Below, piece by piece: positions 9,401 to 17,738 of a stretch of 64,000 bases of DNA (its first letter is position 1; the number at the start of each line of letters is the position of its first letter). The position numbers and the translations under genes are program-made. Origin of the DNA: an uncultured Pseudoteredinibacter sp. (lineage in GTDB: Bacteria > Pseudomonadota > Gammaproteobacteria > Pseudomonadales > Cellvibrionaceae); assembly GCF_947500695.1 (NCBI RefSeq), contig NZ_CANMSS010000004.1:62001-126000 (forward strand), written 5' to 3'. The notes under the pieces were generated by a model that did not search any database, had not been told where the DNA came from, and saw only the letters and a list, made by a program, of their open reading frames with translations.

Positions 9401-10649
9401 TAAATCAAACAGTAAGCGCTTGGCGCTTGTTTTTCTGGATGTTGATCGATTTAAAAATATCAATGATTCGCTTAGCCACTATTATGGCGATATGTTGTTG
9501 GTGGCTTTGGCAAAGCGACTAAAATCGTGCTTGCGCGCTGGTGAGTTCCTTGCCCGCCTTGGTGGTGATGAGTTCGTAATTGTCTCTTGCCAAACAGCAA
9601 GCAACTGGGATGTAACACAGTTGGCTCAACGAGTTCTTGCGCAAGCTGATCAAGCGATCGTGATTGAGGATAAGGAACTCTATGTTTCATTAAGCCTTGG
9701 CTTGGCTGTAAGTCCTGATGACGGAAGAAGTGTCGATGAGCTACTCAGGAACGCCGATGCCGCTATGTACAGTGTTAAAGCCAAAGGCGGTAATGATTAT
9801 GCTTTTTATACGCAAAGAATGAGCGAAACATCACGGCTTGAACTTGAGTTGGAGTCTGAATTACGTAGGGCGATCGATCAACGCGAATTTCGGCTCTACT
9901 ACCAGCCAAAAATTTGTTTGGCTACAGGCCGTTTGATGGGTTTGGAGGCCCTGTTGCGTTGGGTTCACCCTCAACGAGGCTTGGTCAGTCCGGGGGTGTT
10001 TATACCGGTTGCAGAGAAAACTGGGTTAATTATTAAAATAGGGCTTTGGGCGATAGGAGAGGTAGCAAGGCAGTTACGAGCCTGGCAGTTGGATGCCTAT
10101 GACGCGGTACCAATAGCGGTTAATGTCTCACCCCAGCAATTGCTGCAACCTAATTTTTCCGAAGAGCTTAACCGCCTGCTGAGTGCCAGTCATATTGCTT
10201 GTGAGATGGTAGAGCTTGAGATCACTGAAAATATGGTGATGGAAAACATGGAAGTCTGCATTGAACAGCTCGCCAAGCTTAAAAGCATGGGGCATTTAAT
10301 CTCGATCGATGATTTTGGAACTGGCTATTCCTCTTTAGCGTATTTGAGAAAACTACCAATTGATGTGTTGAAGATTGATCAGTCTTTCGTCTCAGGCATG
10401 TTTGAGGACGCTGAACAACACAGTATCGTGAAAACCATTATCGAGCTTGCCAACAATCTTCAGCTCACCGTTGTGGCCGAGGGGATAGAGACCAAGGAAG
10501 TGCATTTTGCATTGCGAGATATGGGTTGTAGCTTAGGACAGGGCTATTTTTATGCTCCGCCAATGGCGGCTGATGATCCTCTATTGTTAGAGTGCCTAAG
10601 AGAAGGGGAGCTTAAAATTCCCCTTCATTTGGGACAGCGATTACTTTAG
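6450..10649 (+). CDS. Membrane-anchored propeller-sensor diguanylate cyclase/phosphodiesterase (Reg_prop, Y_Y_Y, PAS, GGDEF, EAL)
   Basis: 1399 residues. The N-terminal signal anchor (about 5-26) leads to a long periplasmic region (~60-780) with two-component-regulator-propeller-like repeats and a Y_Y_Y-like beta-sandwich (~700-785), as in hybrid sensors for polysaccharides. A transmembrane helix at about 795-815 follows, then a PAS domain (~830-960), GGDEF (motif GGDEF at 1038-1042) and EAL (motif 1166-1168). The EAL catalytic residues appear complete: NVSPQQ, EITE, DDFGTG, LKIDQSFV, EGIE and GQGY. The inhibitory I-site position reads RAGE rather than RxxD, so product inhibition may be altered. 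It presumably senses an extracellular ligand and sets cyclic di-GMP in either direction. It converges with the carboxylesterase gene, leaving a 4-bp gap. Confidence 0.9.
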   Translation: MLCRRLLVSVIGFLITFYTALSIALHQEPSSVVGGPSVSAAGTKKLANKTLGVKDSQSSVRQEKLAMHLYQRDIPFANEQSLAITRDSLGYYWLGTGLGLVRYDGNESQRVMSNARGDATGSVVIRLLEYNGYIWAGTAAQGLFRVDLSNHQIKHYPKGEGISHGYVTGLIEDQYQRFWVLTIDGLNLYDPKTDSFQQFFLPRRVAATSSPTYSFKTLVALDRDTVLISSFAQGVQVFDIRSGSFKAATDSPLQISDEGFKLHLSKAGGELIKTGVDRFVYGVNNRLFEFDRTGYLIRSAGIFPEGVDSSEHMPLSTGKSVQIRRLAAGENGGVWVVPMGGGLFQWSSDRKTLYHSFNAARNKLGVGNPYSLFVDNDGSLAISYLKSPPRFWNPIGGRVKTYRLKKEGYTLKDFRAFIAIEDNDSTWLFGDADYFIRLDPHGKVTQVENIPGQLIAAVKRGDSLYISTYRGVYRFHLPSQTLEQIDKIYPAYVDVLHRQQVWVRMPTNEVLRIDQKGGRYSYKIEGDFTTVESNFSVSEDGQLYFFVKGFLYRYNEASDGFEKLHEKPLKVHSPADFYIRSNELYLFSDGAYRLSLDELDNSQAATKVLRDDRFFRRVHCSTEGCWLRNDLNSNLEFFEFNSEKWFDYYHTQGFPFLRGVTPLKYKAEELWLSSHGVIYKVQFPLPYANSETPTRIHSVNTYTSDKPLETHLSPLENVELDHNVSAIRLNFGDGQFYKNGDEKPMYRLLGLSEQWLSASHNQATYTALSPGEYTFQVKPAASDEVSDQLAILVKAAWWNSWLARLIYLVAAVSILLLLAYLRWDKYRSEYLANKKILEYAKGIDGVNQGVCVIESNGRIVSANRAFKSFVQNDVSQRFIWEFVHKLNTEDDFEMRWLQIREQRSIRGRLRLRSPTRAMPVEYSISIIDQLDLENSRYIALFSDISERIEHENELRDLASCDTLTGLHNRYYLNLHLEKLINSEVKSNSKRLALVFLDVDRFKNINDSLSHYYGDMLLVALAKRLKSCLRAGEFLARLGGDEFVIVSCQTASNWDVTQLAQRVLAQADQAIVIEDKELYVSLSLGLAVSPDDGRSVDELLRNADAAMYSVKAKGGNDYAFYTQRMSETSRLELELESELRRAIDQREFRLYYQPKICLATGRLMGLEALLRWVHPQRGLVSPGVFIPVAEKTGLIIKIGLWAIGEVARQLRAWQLDAYDAVPIAVNVSPQQLLQPNFSEELNRLLSASHIACEMVELEITENMVMENMEVCIEQLAKLKSMGHLISIDDFGTGYSSLAYLRKLPIDVLKIDQSFVSGMFEDAEQHSIVKTIIELANNLQLTVVAEGIETKEVHFALRDMGCSLGQGYFYAPPMAADDPLLLECLREGELKIPLHLGQRLL

Positions 10650-10653
10650 AGCT

Positions 10654-12570
10654 TTAGGGGTAGAAGTTCTCGAAAGGATATGAACTGCAATCCAGTCGGT
10701 CAGTTTGATTGTAAGCACTCTTGGGCCAGAGTTTGGGGGCTTCGTTGATCAGCGAAGCCCATACTTCGCAGCGCTGTTGGTCACTGTTGAAGCGAGAGTC
10801 CTCAATGATTCTTTGATAGAAGCTCTCAGGGATAACCGTTTGCGAACTGTGCACTAAATCGTTGGTATCAAATAGGGCGTATTGCTTTAACTCTTTTTGT
10901 TCGGCCCAGGAAAGCCATTTGCTCTGCTGTAGATGATTCGGCGTTCCTGTTTTTGCAAAGTGCGCCCAGTAGCCCCGCATCATTTTTGAAAGCTGTTCGC
11001 GTCCCGCTGCGTTTTGTCGATTGATCATTGGGTCGAATAGACCGCCGCTATCGGTAAAACCAAAAACAAATGGAATCTCCATGCCGTGGGAAGCTCCCAG
11101 TAATTGATCAAGCTTCATGCCCAGAGGACGTGCTTGTTCGTCCCAGTCGAAGCGATAGGCCCAAACCTTTTTACCGTCGGCTTTGCTGAGCGCTTCGGCA
11201 ATACGGTCAACCCCTTGGTATTTCCAGCGTTCCGAGTGATATTGAGCTCTAGCATTGTAATAGGGGGGATTCTTGATGATGGCGTAGCGATTAAAGTACA
11301 GGTCGACATATTTAGGGTCTTGATAGTAGTAGAGCTTTAGCTCATCTCGATTGCTGCCGATGATGAGCGGTACATTATTATGTCGACTGGCATCAGTAAG
11401 TTCTGCTATGGGGTCTGCGCTACTAATTACGGTGCCATCTCTAAATACCCTTGGGACATCGGGTTTGCTATCGTTCAAATAATTGTAGGCTGTAAAAATA
11501 TCTTCAACGCGAACCTCACGTAAAAACTCCGCGCGAGCGGCTTTCTTTTCTTGCTCAATTAAACTTCGTGTCGCTTTGGCGCCTAAGCTCCAGCCATTGA
11601 GCATACGTAACTGGCGCTCAATTTCCAATGCACTATAGTCACTGCCGCCATCCTCTGGGTAAGCGGTGGCCGTAGTAATGTCATCAAACCACAAGCCACC
11701 ACTTTGTACGATTGCACGATGAAATAGATTCTTTGCGAGCGGCGAGAGCATGAGGCTCAAGGTATTAAAACCACCTGCGGATTCACCAAATAGAGTAACT
11801 CGATTTGGATCTCCTCCAAAAGCTTGAATATTAGCTTGAACCCACTGCAGGCTTGCCAAAATATCCAATGTACCGAAGTTGCCGCTGTCGCTGAGTAGCT
11901 CCTCGTCGTTTGTAAGCGCTGGGTGCCTAATCCACCCTAAAGCGCCTAAGCGATAATTAAGGGTGACAACAATGACGTTATTCTCTACCGCCAGGCGAGA
12001 GCCGTCATAGATATCAGCCGAGCCATGGGTATTGCTGCCACCATGAACCCAGACCATAACGGCTAAATTCTCGGCGTCCTTCGGACTATAAACATTGAGG
12101 TAAAGGCAGTCTTCTTGACCAATTAAACCATTTGCGCCAGCGCTAGCGCTGACCGTTCCGCTTGTTGTCTGGGTGCAGGCTGGGCCATGTTGTTGCGTAA
12201 TACGTGCCTCATCCCAGGATTTAACTTTTTGTGGAGCTCGCCAGCGTAGATTTCCTACGGGTGGTTCGGCGTAGGGGATGCCACGCCATTGCCGGCCCCC
12301 CAATAGATTGTAGTTACCAATAATTTCACCAGAGGAGATTTCCAATGCTGTCAATGCTTCGGTTTTTTCTATTTTTTGCCCACAAGCCGCTAATAGTGAA
12401 ACTGCTAAAACTAGTGAGGCGAACGCAGCGGAAAGCTTAGATGGGCGCCACTGACTACTCAGATTAGGTGATGGCGGAGCCTCCTGAAAAAGATGACTAT
12501 AGTTTTGTCGATTTGTTCTTTTCGCTCGCTGATACGCCTTTTTTACAATTTTTTTCCTGAGTATTTTCAT
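10654..12570 (-). CDS. Type B carboxylesterase, predicted lipoprotein
   Basis: Alpha/beta-hydrolase of the carboxylesterase/PNB-esterase family that cleaves carboxylic esters. The catalytic triad is visible: Ser264 in GESAGG, Glu410 in a NRDEL motif and His495 in SHGMEIPF. The oxyanion-hole GG-like motif HGGSN lies upstream of the Ser. An N-terminal hydrophobic stretch ends in a lipobox LLAAC, giving an outer-membrane or periplasmic lipoprotein. An unusually long, basic ~45-residue segment precedes the hydrophobic core. No Met, Val(GTG) or Leu(TTG) start is available nearer, so the ATG at 12570 is kept. Single gene, convergent with the GGDEF-EAL gene and divergent from the DUF4331 gene. Substrate unknown. 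Confidence 0.9.
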   Translation of the reverse strand: MKILRKKIVKKAYQRAKRTNRQNYSHLFQEAPPSPNLSSQWRPSKLSAAFASLVLAVSLLAACGQKIEKTEALTALEISSGEIIGNYNLLGGRQWRGIPYAEPPVGNLRWRAPQKVKSWDEARITQQHGPACTQTTSGTVSASAGANGLIGQEDCLYLNVYSPKDAENLAVMVWVHGGSNTHGSADIYDGSRLAVENNVIVVTLNYRLGALGWIRHPALTNDEELLSDSGNFGTLDILASLQWVQANIQAFGGDPNRVTLFGESAGGFNTLSLMLSPLAKNLFHRAIVQSGGLWFDDITTATAYPEDGGSDYSALEIERQLRMLNGWSLGAKATRSLIEQEKKAARAEFLREVRVEDIFTAYNYLNDSKPDVPRVFRDGTVISSADPIAELTDASRHNNVPLIIGSNRDELKLYYYQDPKYVDLYFNRYAIIKNPPYYNARAQYHSERWKYQGVDRIAEALSKADGKKVWAYRFDWDEQARPLGMKLDQLLGASHGMEIPFVFGFTDSGGLFDPMINRQNAAGREQLSKMMRGYWAHFAKTGTPNHLQQSKWLSWAEQKELKQYALFDTNDLVHSSQTVIPESFYQRIIEDSRFNSDQQRCEVWASLINEAPKLWPKSAYNQTDRLDCSSYPFENFYP

Positions 12571-12803
12571 TGTCGCCTAGATTCTTAGTATTTACTTTTA
12601 ATGCTAGCAGAAGCGAAAGAGCATAGAAACGACAATACTATAGATATTGTGAAACAGTTTACGTCGCTTGGGCTTTGATGTAAGCCACGGTAATCGAATC
12701 ACATCATCAATATCTATAACAATCCATAACTTGTTCGCTATGCAGTAGCTATCCGGGCGCGCTCAGAGCCCGATTACTCCAGGGAAACTATTCAGGAGTT
12801 ACC

Positions 12804-14231
12804 ATGAAATACCTTCTATGTTTACTCGCTATACTCGCATTCGATATCCGAGCAGCCGATCATGGAGAAGCCCCCCAAGTTAGGGTCGATAGTTTGGCTG
12901 ATTTAAATGATTTATACGCCTTTATCAACCCAAATAATGCTGATGAACTTATTATGGTGGCAACCGTTGCTCCTAATGCCAATGCCAGTACGCAGTTTTC
13001 TGATGCGGTTGATTACCGCTTTCATATTAGCACCACAGATAACCCGGGAGATTATAGTGTGCTCAGTTGTAGCTTCGAAGAGGCTGACGAATTTAGCTGT
13101 GCATTCGGCGATAATAGCCCAGTAACAGGGGCACTGAATTCTACCGTCGAAGGCGGCTCTTTTCGTGTTTATGCTGGCTTGAGGGATGACCCTTTCTATT
13201 TTGATGGTGGAGCCTTTGCCGAAACCGTGGCAACTTTAAGCCCGCAATTCAAAACTGAAGGTGTAAATTCCTTTGCAGGTCAAAATGTTTTGGCCTTGGT
13301 CATTGGAATAAGATCTTCAGATTTAACCAAGGCGGGAAGTGAGCCTGTCTTAAGGGTTTATGCATCAACGAATCGAAAATCTGGTGCTGTACTTAATGGC
13401 AGTACCAGTGGCTCTTTTTATAATGTCGATCAATCCGGCCACGGCTTTCAGTTTCAAGTGATTAGTCAGAAAAATGCCGATGATCAGACACAGGTGTCAG
13501 CCAATTGGTTTGTTTTTGATGACGATGGCAATCCCATCTGGTTGACTGGCGAAGGGCCGGTGGATGGCTTAACAGCAAGAATTCCAGTGCAGCGTTTAAG
13601 TGGTGGACGCTTTCCGCCAAAATTTAATACCGAAGATGTCAATCGAATTGCAGCTGGTGAGTTGCTGTTTACCTTCAGTGATTGCAATAACGCGAGTGTT
13701 GACTTCGAAACGGCAGATGCGAGCTTTCTTGCCTCAACTTCTCTTGGGGTACAGCGTTTAACTTCAGTGCAGGGATTGCCTTGCGGCCATAAGAGCTTAG
13801 GGCAGGTGGATCGTGTAGGACGACCCGCAATTGCGACAGCCTTGATCGATATTACCGGCGCGCAGGGCACCAAAGATGCTTACAATGCGGCCGCAGATCC
13901 TAGCAAGTGGTCAGAGCAGTTTGAAGCCGAAATTAGATCTCACTTAGAGCTTCTTGATAGCCTCGATGGTACCACTAACGCATTATTACCAGCGGCCAGC
14001 TTAGCCTCTGTTTTGGCGGATGATGTGCTTTTGATTGATACCCGTGAGCCCGCCTGTGATGAGTACTTGGCGGTTGAGCTTTCGGTAGCCGGTAAATGTG
14101 GTGGTAGAACTCTCGCAAGGGATGTTATCGATGATACCTTGTCGGCGGTGGTTGCTCCGGGCGCTGGTGATGGTGTGGCCAATGACAGCACCTTCCTTGA
14201 CGATTTTCCTTTCTTAGCTGAACCAAATTAA
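12804..14231 (+). CDS. Secreted DUF4331 protein
   Basis: 475 residues with an N-terminal signal peptide (cleavage likely after RAA near residue 17), placing it in the periplasm or outside. The mature start DHGEAP followed by DLNDLYAFINP matches the DUF4331 family. The protein is low in Lys and rich in Asp/Gly/Ser and carries several Cys, as expected for an exported beta-rich protein. A central insertion (about residues 195-320) of different character interrupts the DUF4331 region. A clear AGGAG precedes the ATG. The TPR gene follows after 34 bp and probably forms an operon with it. The family's molecular role is not established. Confidence 0.85.
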   Translation: MKYLLCLLAILAFDIRAADHGEAPQVRVDSLADLNDLYAFINPNNADELIMVATVAPNANASTQFSDAVDYRFHISTTDNPGDYSVLSCSFEEADEFSCAFGDNSPVTGALNSTVEGGSFRVYAGLRDDPFYFDGGAFAETVATLSPQFKTEGVNSFAGQNVLALVIGIRSSDLTKAGSEPVLRVYASTNRKSGAVLNGSTSGSFYNVDQSGHGFQFQVISQKNADDQTQVSANWFVFDDDGNPIWLTGEGPVDGLTARIPVQRLSGGRFPPKFNTEDVNRIAAGELLFTFSDCNNASVDFETADASFLASTSLGVQRLTSVQGLPCGHKSLGQVDRVGRPAIATALIDITGAQGTKDAYNAAADPSKWSEQFEAEIRSHLELLDSLDGTTNALLPAASLASVLADDVLLIDTREPACDEYLAVELSVAGKCGGRTLARDVIDDTLSAVVAPGAGDGVANDSTFLDDFPFLAEPN

Positions 14232-14265
14232 TTGCTAAATCTGAGAATTTTATAAGGAGGTGTTC

Positions 14266-15558
14266 ATGCAATTTGGAAGCATGGCATTTTTTTCCACTCA
14301 TTGCTTTAGTCGTAGATTCATTCTGAGTTTTGGGTTGTTAACGCTTGGGTTCATTGCGAGCCCAACATTTTCGGCATCATTTGAGAAGCAGGTATCTACG
14401 GCGGCCAACTGGATTGGCAAGACTTGGCCGCAAGATATTGATCATCGTGCCAGTACTGATTCCAATATCTATATCGCACATTTGCAAATTAGCATTGCAA
14501 ACGATGAAGCCCTATGGCGTAGCAAGCCTAGTTTAGCGCTTGGCCAGCGTTTATTGGCCAACTATCTTCTAAGGTATCAATTGTTTCAGCATAGCCGTGA
14601 TTTGCTTAGCAGTGATAGGCTCGCAAAGCGAATGAAAAAGATGTTGGGGGCTAAGAAGCAGGCCTCAGTTCAATTCAAACATTTGTTAGCCAAACAGGCT
14701 TCAATGAACCACCGTTTTACTGAGGCGCAAGCTCTGTTCGGGCAGGAGGCATTACCCCTTGATCTATCTTTGCTGATTGCACATGCGCAAGGGGATTATA
14801 GCGACCTTAAAACCTTACCCAATTGTTTGAGCGCCGATGTGCAAGACAGTTTTGAGTTAAGTAATATTGCAGAGCGTTTGTTAATGCTTGGGCGTTTTAA
14901 AGAAGCTATTGAGTGCTTTCAGCTGGCTGAGTATCGCTATCAAGATGTAAACCCCTTTGTCTTATCTTGGCTGCAAACACAGGTGGGCATTGCCTTTTTA
15001 GAGGCTGATGATATTCCTAGTGCCAATACAGTTTTTCGTCGCGCCTATTTACGCTTTCCCAGTTATACCTTGGCGGCTGAACATTTAGCGGAAACCGAGT
15101 TTCTGCTGGGTAATCTAGCGGAGGCGGAAAGTCTTTATCTGGCTGTCACCAAGGTGAGTGATCACCCTTTGTTTATTGCGCAGTTGGCGGAGGTGCAGCA
15201 GAAGTTGGGAAAACATAAAGCTGCGAAGTTAAATAAAGAGTTAGGGCTTCAGGGCTTTAATCGCATGTTGGAAAATCATCTTGGAGCTTTTGCCGATCAT
15301 GGTGCCCAATATCTGCTTGAACAAGGAATGCAGCAACGGGCCTACGAGATAGCACAGATTAATATTCGTAATCGGCAGGATAAGGATGCTTGGCTCTTGT
15401 TGGGCGAAAGCGCCGAGATAAACGGAGATCTGGTGCAAGCCTGTAAGGCCTGGAAAAAGTTAAAAAGTCTTCAAGAGAGCTATCAATTGCAAATGCGTGG
15501 GCTTGATCTCAAGGATAAAATTAAGGCCAGTTGTAATACTGGCCTTAAGCGAGCCTAG
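14266..15558 (+). CDS. Exported TPR-repeat protein
   Basis: 430 residues from the ATG at 14266, which follows an excellent AAGGAGG (14254-14260); a GTG two codons upstream lies inside that Shine-Dalgarno and is less likely. A signal peptide (about residues 15-37, ending FSA) precedes a helical solenoid. Degenerate tetratricopeptide repeats are evident at about residues 200-330, with motifs such as the FLEADDIPSANTVFRRAY and LLGNLAEAESLYL stretches. Pairing with a DUF4331 gene in an operon suggests a partner or chaperone role for that exported protein, which is inference. Its last 40 bases carry the terminator of the opposing operon. Confidence 0.82.
   Translation: MQFGSMAFFSTHCFSRRFILSFGLLTLGFIASPTFSASFEKQVSTAANWIGKTWPQDIDHRASTDSNIYIAHLQISIANDEALWRSKPSLALGQRLLANYLLRYQLFQHSRDLLSSDRLAKRMKKMLGAKKQASVQFKHLLAKQASMNHRFTEAQALFGQEALPLDLSLLIAHAQGDYSDLKTLPNCLSADVQDSFELSNIAERLLMLGRFKEAIECFQLAEYRYQDVNPFVLSWLQTQVGIAFLEADDIPSANTVFRRAYLRFPSYTLAAEHLAETEFLLGNLAEAESLYLAVTKVSDHPLFIAQLAEVQQKLGKHKAAKLNKELGLQGFNRMLENHLGAFADHGAQYLLEQGMQQRAYEIAQINIRNRQDKDAWLLLGESAEINGDLVQACKAWKKLKSLQESYQLQMRGLDLKDKIKASCNTGLKRA
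15517..15548 (-). terminator. Minus-strand terminator of the homogentisate operon, embedded in the TPR gene
   Basis: Perfect 11-bp inverted repeat TTAAGGCCAGT-TGTAAT-ACTGGCCTTAA at 15521-15548. On the minus strand it is followed by a T-rich tail (TTAATTTT) and lies about 43 bp past the maiA stop. It sits inside the last codons of the opposing TPR gene. Confidence 0.78.
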
Positions 15559-15590
15559 TGCGTCAAATTGAACCGACAGATATTATTGCT

Positions 15591-16220
15591 CTAAGGTGCG
15601 TCAATTTGATTTTCTGGCATGGCCTGAATAAATGCATCCAAGCTATTACAGTGATCATAAATGGCGCTTATCTTTGGAAACTGAGACATATCAACATTAA
15701 AACGCTTAGCGTTGTATACCTGAGGGACTAGGTATACATCGGCTAGGCTTACGGTATCTCCAAAGCAAAAGGGGCCTTCTGAGATTTGTTTTTCAAGGGC
15801 GGTAAAGCCAAGCTCAATCCAGTGCTTGTACCAGTTGTTTTTGCTTTCTTCCTCAACGCCGAGCTCGCCACTTAAGTATTTCAGTATGCGAAGATTATTT
15901 ACTGGGTGAATATCACAAGCAATTTGATTCACCCAACTGCGCACTATGGCAGCGTCAAAGGGATCACTGGGCAACAAGGGGGTGCTGGCTTGAGTGCTTT
16001 CAAGGTATTCCAGTATGGCCGTCGATTGAGTTAATACTCTACCATCAGCAAGCTTTAATGCGGGCACTAGGCCTTGTGGATTAATGGCTAAGTAAGCTTC
16101 GGATTTATGTTCGGCTTTGAGTAAATTAACTGGCTTGATGTTGTGTTCGATGCCTTTAAGATTAAAGGCGATACGTAAACGATAAGCTGCCGAAGAGCGA
16201 AAATAACTGAATAATTCCAT
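15591..16220 (-). CDS. maiA: Maleylacetoacetate isomerase (zeta-class GST)
   Basis: Cytoplasmic glutathione-dependent enzyme converting 4-maleylacetoacetate to 4-fumarylacetoacetate in the homogentisate pathway. 209 residues with the zeta-class N-terminal signature YFRSSAAYRLRIA, where Ser9/Ser10 and Arg13 match the catalytic SSxxxR positions, a GST thioredoxin fold (1-83) with the cis-Pro motif LVPAL, and a helical C-terminal domain. It is the last gene of the run hydroxylase-DUF2783-hmgA-fahA-maiA and is 89 bp after fahA. Context and motif agree. Confidence 0.93.
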   Translation of the reverse strand: MELFSYFRSSAAYRLRIAFNLKGIEHNIKPVNLLKAEHKSEAYLAINPQGLVPALKLADGRVLTQSTAILEYLESTQASTPLLPSDPFDAAIVRSWVNQIACDIHPVNNLRILKYLSGELGVEEESKNNWYKHWIELGFTALEKQISEGPFCFGDTVSLADVYLVPQVYNAKRFNVDMSQFPKISAIYDHCNSLDAFIQAMPENQIDAP

Positions 16221-16309
16221 GCTAGACCTGAAGTATTTAGACAGGAAAGAAAATGGCCGAGCTTAGCAAGATGAACGCTAAACATAATGCAGCTCAGCCA
16301 ATGAGCGGT

Positions 16310-17632
16310 TTATACCTTTGCAGGCAATACCGTACCGGCCGCTTCGCCGAAACCGATGCGTACATGTCCATCACGAGCACAGAAGCCGCGAATTACAATG
16401 CAGTCACCATCTTCTAAGAAGGCGCGTTGCTCGCCATTCGGTAAGCTAACTGGGTTTTTACCGGCGGTAGTAAGCTCGATCATGGCACAGGCCTGCTCAG
16501 CTGACGGGCCAGACAAAGTGCCGGTACCTAATAGATCGCCAGGCTGCATATTACAGCCATTCACTGTGTGGTGAGCAACCATTTGCGCCATTGTCCAGTA
16601 GCTGTACTTAAAATTCGAGGTGGCTAGGCTAACGGCTTCTTCACCGGCCGCGCGCATTTTTTCAGTTTGAATTAAAACGTCCAGTTCCACATCAACGCCA
16701 CCGCTGCTGTTATTGGCATCGCTTTCTAGGTAAGGAAGTGGTTGTGGATCTTCTGCAGGGTGACTGTAGCTGGCACGGAATGGTGCCAGTGCTTCGGTGG
16801 TAACAATCCAAGGAGAAATGGTAGAGGCAAAGTTTTTCGCTAGAAACGGCCCTAGCGGTTGGTATTCCCACGCTTGAATGTCACGGGCCGACCAATCGTT
16901 AAACAGACACATACCAAAAATATGATCTTCGGCGTTTTCAATAGATACCGGGTCGCCTAATTCATTGGCGCTACCAATAAAAACACCCATCTCCAACTCA
17001 AAGTCCATGCGCTTACATGGCCCTACGCTGGGCTCGGCCGCATCAGGCGCCTTGGTTTGACCAACAGGGCGTGGAAAGCTCTGACCAGATACATCGATAG
17101 ATGAAGAGCGTCCATGGTAGCCAATTGGAATCCACTTGTAGTTCGGCAGTAGCGGGTTGTCTGGGCGGAATAGGGCACCAATATTGGTAGCGTGATGAAT
17201 AGAGGCGTAGAAGTCGGTGTAATCGCCTACGACACAAGGCATACCATATTCCGCTTCAGACTGATCCACTAGGCAACTTTTCAGAGTGGCTTCCATTGCT
17301 GAGCCAGTGCGTAATGCGGCCGACAGTGCGGCACGCAAGCGGCTCCAAGATTCCTGGCCCATAGCCATAAAATCATTCAGTTTTTCTTTTGCAGCCGCTT
17401 CAATCTCAGCTTGTGCTTGGCTGGAAAAGATACCGCTTTTGGCGGCGGCTTTTAGATCAACAATTTGATCCCCAATGGCGACACCGCCACGAAAGCTCTC
17501 ATCGCTATTTTTACGGCGAAAGCTCGCAAAAGGTAAGTTCTGGATTGGGAAGTCGCTCTTGCCGTTGTTGGCGCTGATAACCCAGCTGCTTAGGCTTGGG
17601 TCATGGGTTTCGTTCAGATTAGACATAGTCAT
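16310..17632 (-). CDS. fahA: Fumarylacetoacetase
   Basis: Hydrolyses 4-fumarylacetoacetate to fumarate and acetoacetate, the last step of homogentisate degradation. 440 residues, normal for the family. The N-terminal SH3-like domain is followed by the catalytic domain with recognisable metal and base residues: DYTDFYASIHHATN (metal Asp and catalytic His), FELEMG (two Glu ligands) and FNDWSARDIQ (Asp ligand). A second Met two codons in (17626) is an equally good start. Located 106 bp after hmgA, with a GGCCATC/GATGGCC hairpin in the gap. Confidence 0.95.
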   Translation of the reverse strand: MTMSNLNETHDPSLSSWVISANNGKSDFPIQNLPFASFRRKNSDESFRGGVAIGDQIVDLKAAAKSGIFSSQAQAEIEAAAKEKLNDFMAMGQESWSRLRAALSAALRTGSAMEATLKSCLVDQSEAEYGMPCVVGDYTDFYASIHHATNIGALFRPDNPLLPNYKWIPIGYHGRSSSIDVSGQSFPRPVGQTKAPDAAEPSVGPCKRMDFELEMGVFIGSANELGDPVSIENAEDHIFGMCLFNDWSARDIQAWEYQPLGPFLAKNFASTISPWIVTTEALAPFRASYSHPAEDPQPLPYLESDANNSSGGVDVELDVLIQTEKMRAAGEEAVSLATSNFKYSYWTMAQMVAHHTVNGCNMQPGDLLGTGTLSGPSAEQACAMIELTTAGKNPVSLPNGEQRAFLEDGDCIVIRGFCARDGHVRIGFGEAAGTVLPAKV

Positions 17633-17646
17633 CGTGTCCGCAGTTA

Positions 17647-17664
17647 GGCCATCTGGCGATGGCC
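17647..17664 (-). promoter_or_regulatory. Intercistronic hairpin between hmgA and fahA
   Basis: Perfect 7-bp inverted repeat GGCCATC-TGGC-GATGGCC without a following T-tract on the minus strand. It may set relative mRNA stability of the two cistrons rather than terminate transcription. Confidence 0.35.
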
Positions 17665-17738
17665 GTTGATTATTTGTAGCTAAAACTAGAATTTCTAAAA
17701 ACTAGGGCTTCTAGCGCAATAAAAAATGTAGCGCTGGT

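Noticed and set aside
10602..10626. GAAGGGGA/TCCCCTTC hairpin at the end of the GGDEF-EAL gene as terminator
   Set aside because: It has a nine-base loop and no T-tract on either strand and lies inside the coding sequence; kept only as a weak possibility.
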